Shown here one piece after another: positions 63,671-64,000 of a stretch of DNA of 64,000 nt (positions are counted from its first letter, which is position 1; each line of letters begins with the position of its first letter). The stretch comes from Chitinophaga chungangae. Its GTDB lineage: Bacteria; Bacteroidota; Bacteroidia; Chitinophagales; Chitinophagaceae. A program made the translations under genes and the position numbers. The notes under the pieces are model-generated. The model ran no database searches, was not told the DNA's origin, and saw only the letters and a program-made list of their open reading frames with translations. Location: NCBI RefSeq assembly GCF_017742215.1, contig NZ_JAGHKP010000001.1:992001-1056000 (forward strand). Direction: 5' to 3'.

Positions 63671-63794
63671 TGATACGTGCGTTCAGATGGATAAGGTTTT
63701 TTTCTATATAAGGCAAATACTGCGGTTTTATGCCCTTCCGTGAAACCATGTCAATTTTATGGTGGAAGGTATGGTCGAATGCCCCTGTCCCCAT
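63651..63794 (-). pseudogene. C-terminal remnant of an MNT-type nucleotidyltransferase antitoxin
   Basis: A 47-codon frame that ends at TAA 63651. From codon 13 it reads KIDMVSRKGIKPQYLPYIEK, then NLIHLNARIIAATGY, which is the C-terminal segment of minimal nucleotidyltransferases (MNT/MntA, family pattern KVDLVS...YIEK). The N-terminal catalytic part (GSFARG and DxD) is absent: upstream in this frame is the tail of the LEA14-type gene, and the frame's ATG overlaps that gene's TGA (TGATG). The breakpoint is probably near 63750-63775. It would be the antitoxin of the HepT toxin that follows. It is too short to be active. Confidence 0.7.
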
Positions 63795-64000
63795 CAAAAA
63801 AAGTCCAGTTTCTGCTTCGTCTCGCAACGGATCGGGAAGGGCAGGTAAACGCCTTTTTTGCCCACTTTGCAGTTGCCTGAGGCCTTGATCGTGACCTCCT
63901 TGTTGCCGAGAGCGCCCAGCACATTTTTGAAAACGTTGCCCATTTCCACGTCCAGTTTCACGGGGAAATAAAAGGTGTCGCGGGCGGGGATGTCGATCAG
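63794..64000 (-). CDS. LEA14/LEA type 2 family protein, C-terminal part only
   Basis: Sixty-eight codons end at TGA 63794-63796; the N-terminus is outside the window. The visible sequence (LIDIPARDTFYFPVKLDVEM, then ALGNKEVTIKASGNCKVGKK, ending FPIRCETKQKLDFF) fits the WHy/LEA type 2 beta-sandwich domain, found in Bacteroidota as a lipoprotein. Its stop shares bases with the start of the MNT fragment, so insertion or deletion right after this gene may have joined the two. Confidence 0.75.
   Translation of the reverse strand: MIDIPARDTFYFPVKLDVEMGNVFKNVLGALGNKEVTIKASGNCKVGKKGVYLPFPIRCETKQKLDFF

Overview
The window is chromosomal DNA of a member of the Bacteroidota, most likely a Chitinophagaceae relative (Chitinophaga-like). 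The evidence is a SusC/SusD pair with an ECF sigma factor and a FecR anti-sigma factor, a type IX secretion (T9SS) type-B sorted adhesin beside PorP/SprF, DUF4249, DUF4397, DUF1573 and DUF3822 proteins, an S46 dipeptidyl-peptidase, a fused SecDF, a long NusB, a short (285 aa) primary sigma factor, and promoters of the TTG-N19/21-TAnnTTTG type. No rRNA, tRNA, CRISPR array, transposase or phage gene was seen. Coding density is high and most of the window is housekeeping.

Layout. 1-4.1 kb: dCTP deaminase (partial), then a tightly packed + strand run of phosphopantetheinyl transferase, shikimate kinase, a DUF423 membrane protein and two tandem secreted alpha/beta hydrolases. 4.1-11.4 kb: FtsK translocase, LolA-like carrier, dihydrolipoyl dehydrogenase and an S46 peptidase carrying the Asp/Glu-specificity arginine. 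11.5-24.2 kb, mostly - strand: PorP/SprF with a 1358-residue PKD adhesin, a small membrane protein, a methyltransferase, a methylmalonyl-CoA mutase-type large subunit, an M23 peptidase (+), a membrane-anchored orphan, serine dehydratase and SusD. 24.2-30.8 kb: SusC, FecR, ECF sigma and two FKBP lipoproteins. 30.9-43.5 kb: GroEL/GroES, NusB, a DUF1573 lipoprotein, YajC, CoaE, an aminotransferase, a DUF4397 lipoprotein, a serine hydrolase, SecDF and an IscA-type protein. 43.6-52.1 kb: a large HEXXH/propeller/barrel protein, an AI-2E family exporter, ValS and threonine aldolase. 52.5-63.3 kb: primary sigma factor, DUF4249, TrxB, FolB, a TPR protein, MATE, DUF3822, RsmD-like, CoaD, a thioesterase, a second methyltransferase, NUDIX, PyrE and a secreted HMA protein. 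63.3-64 kb: a decayed MNT/HepT toxin-antitoxin module and the end of an LEA14-type protein.

Working relationships. CoaE, CoaD and the phosphopantetheinyl transferase make and use CoA. SecDF and YajC belong to the same translocon. The sigma-FecR-SusC-SusD block is a complete surface-signalling and uptake unit, although no degradative enzyme lies beside it. The PKD adhesin and PorP/SprF form a two-gene T9SS unit.

The least ordinary sequence lies in non-genic or decaying stretches: a composite palindromic repeat in inverted copies between the divergent MATE and DUF3822 genes (about 58.0-58.4 kb), the AT-rich MNT/HepT remnant with a visible one-base frameshift (63.3-63.8 kb), and a 22-nt tandem repeat between secDF and the IscA gene. 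Among proteins, the 987-residue HEXXH/propeller/barrel protein, the RsmD-like methyltransferase with GPPY in place of DPPY, and an FKBP paralogue lacking its FD pair deserve a second look.
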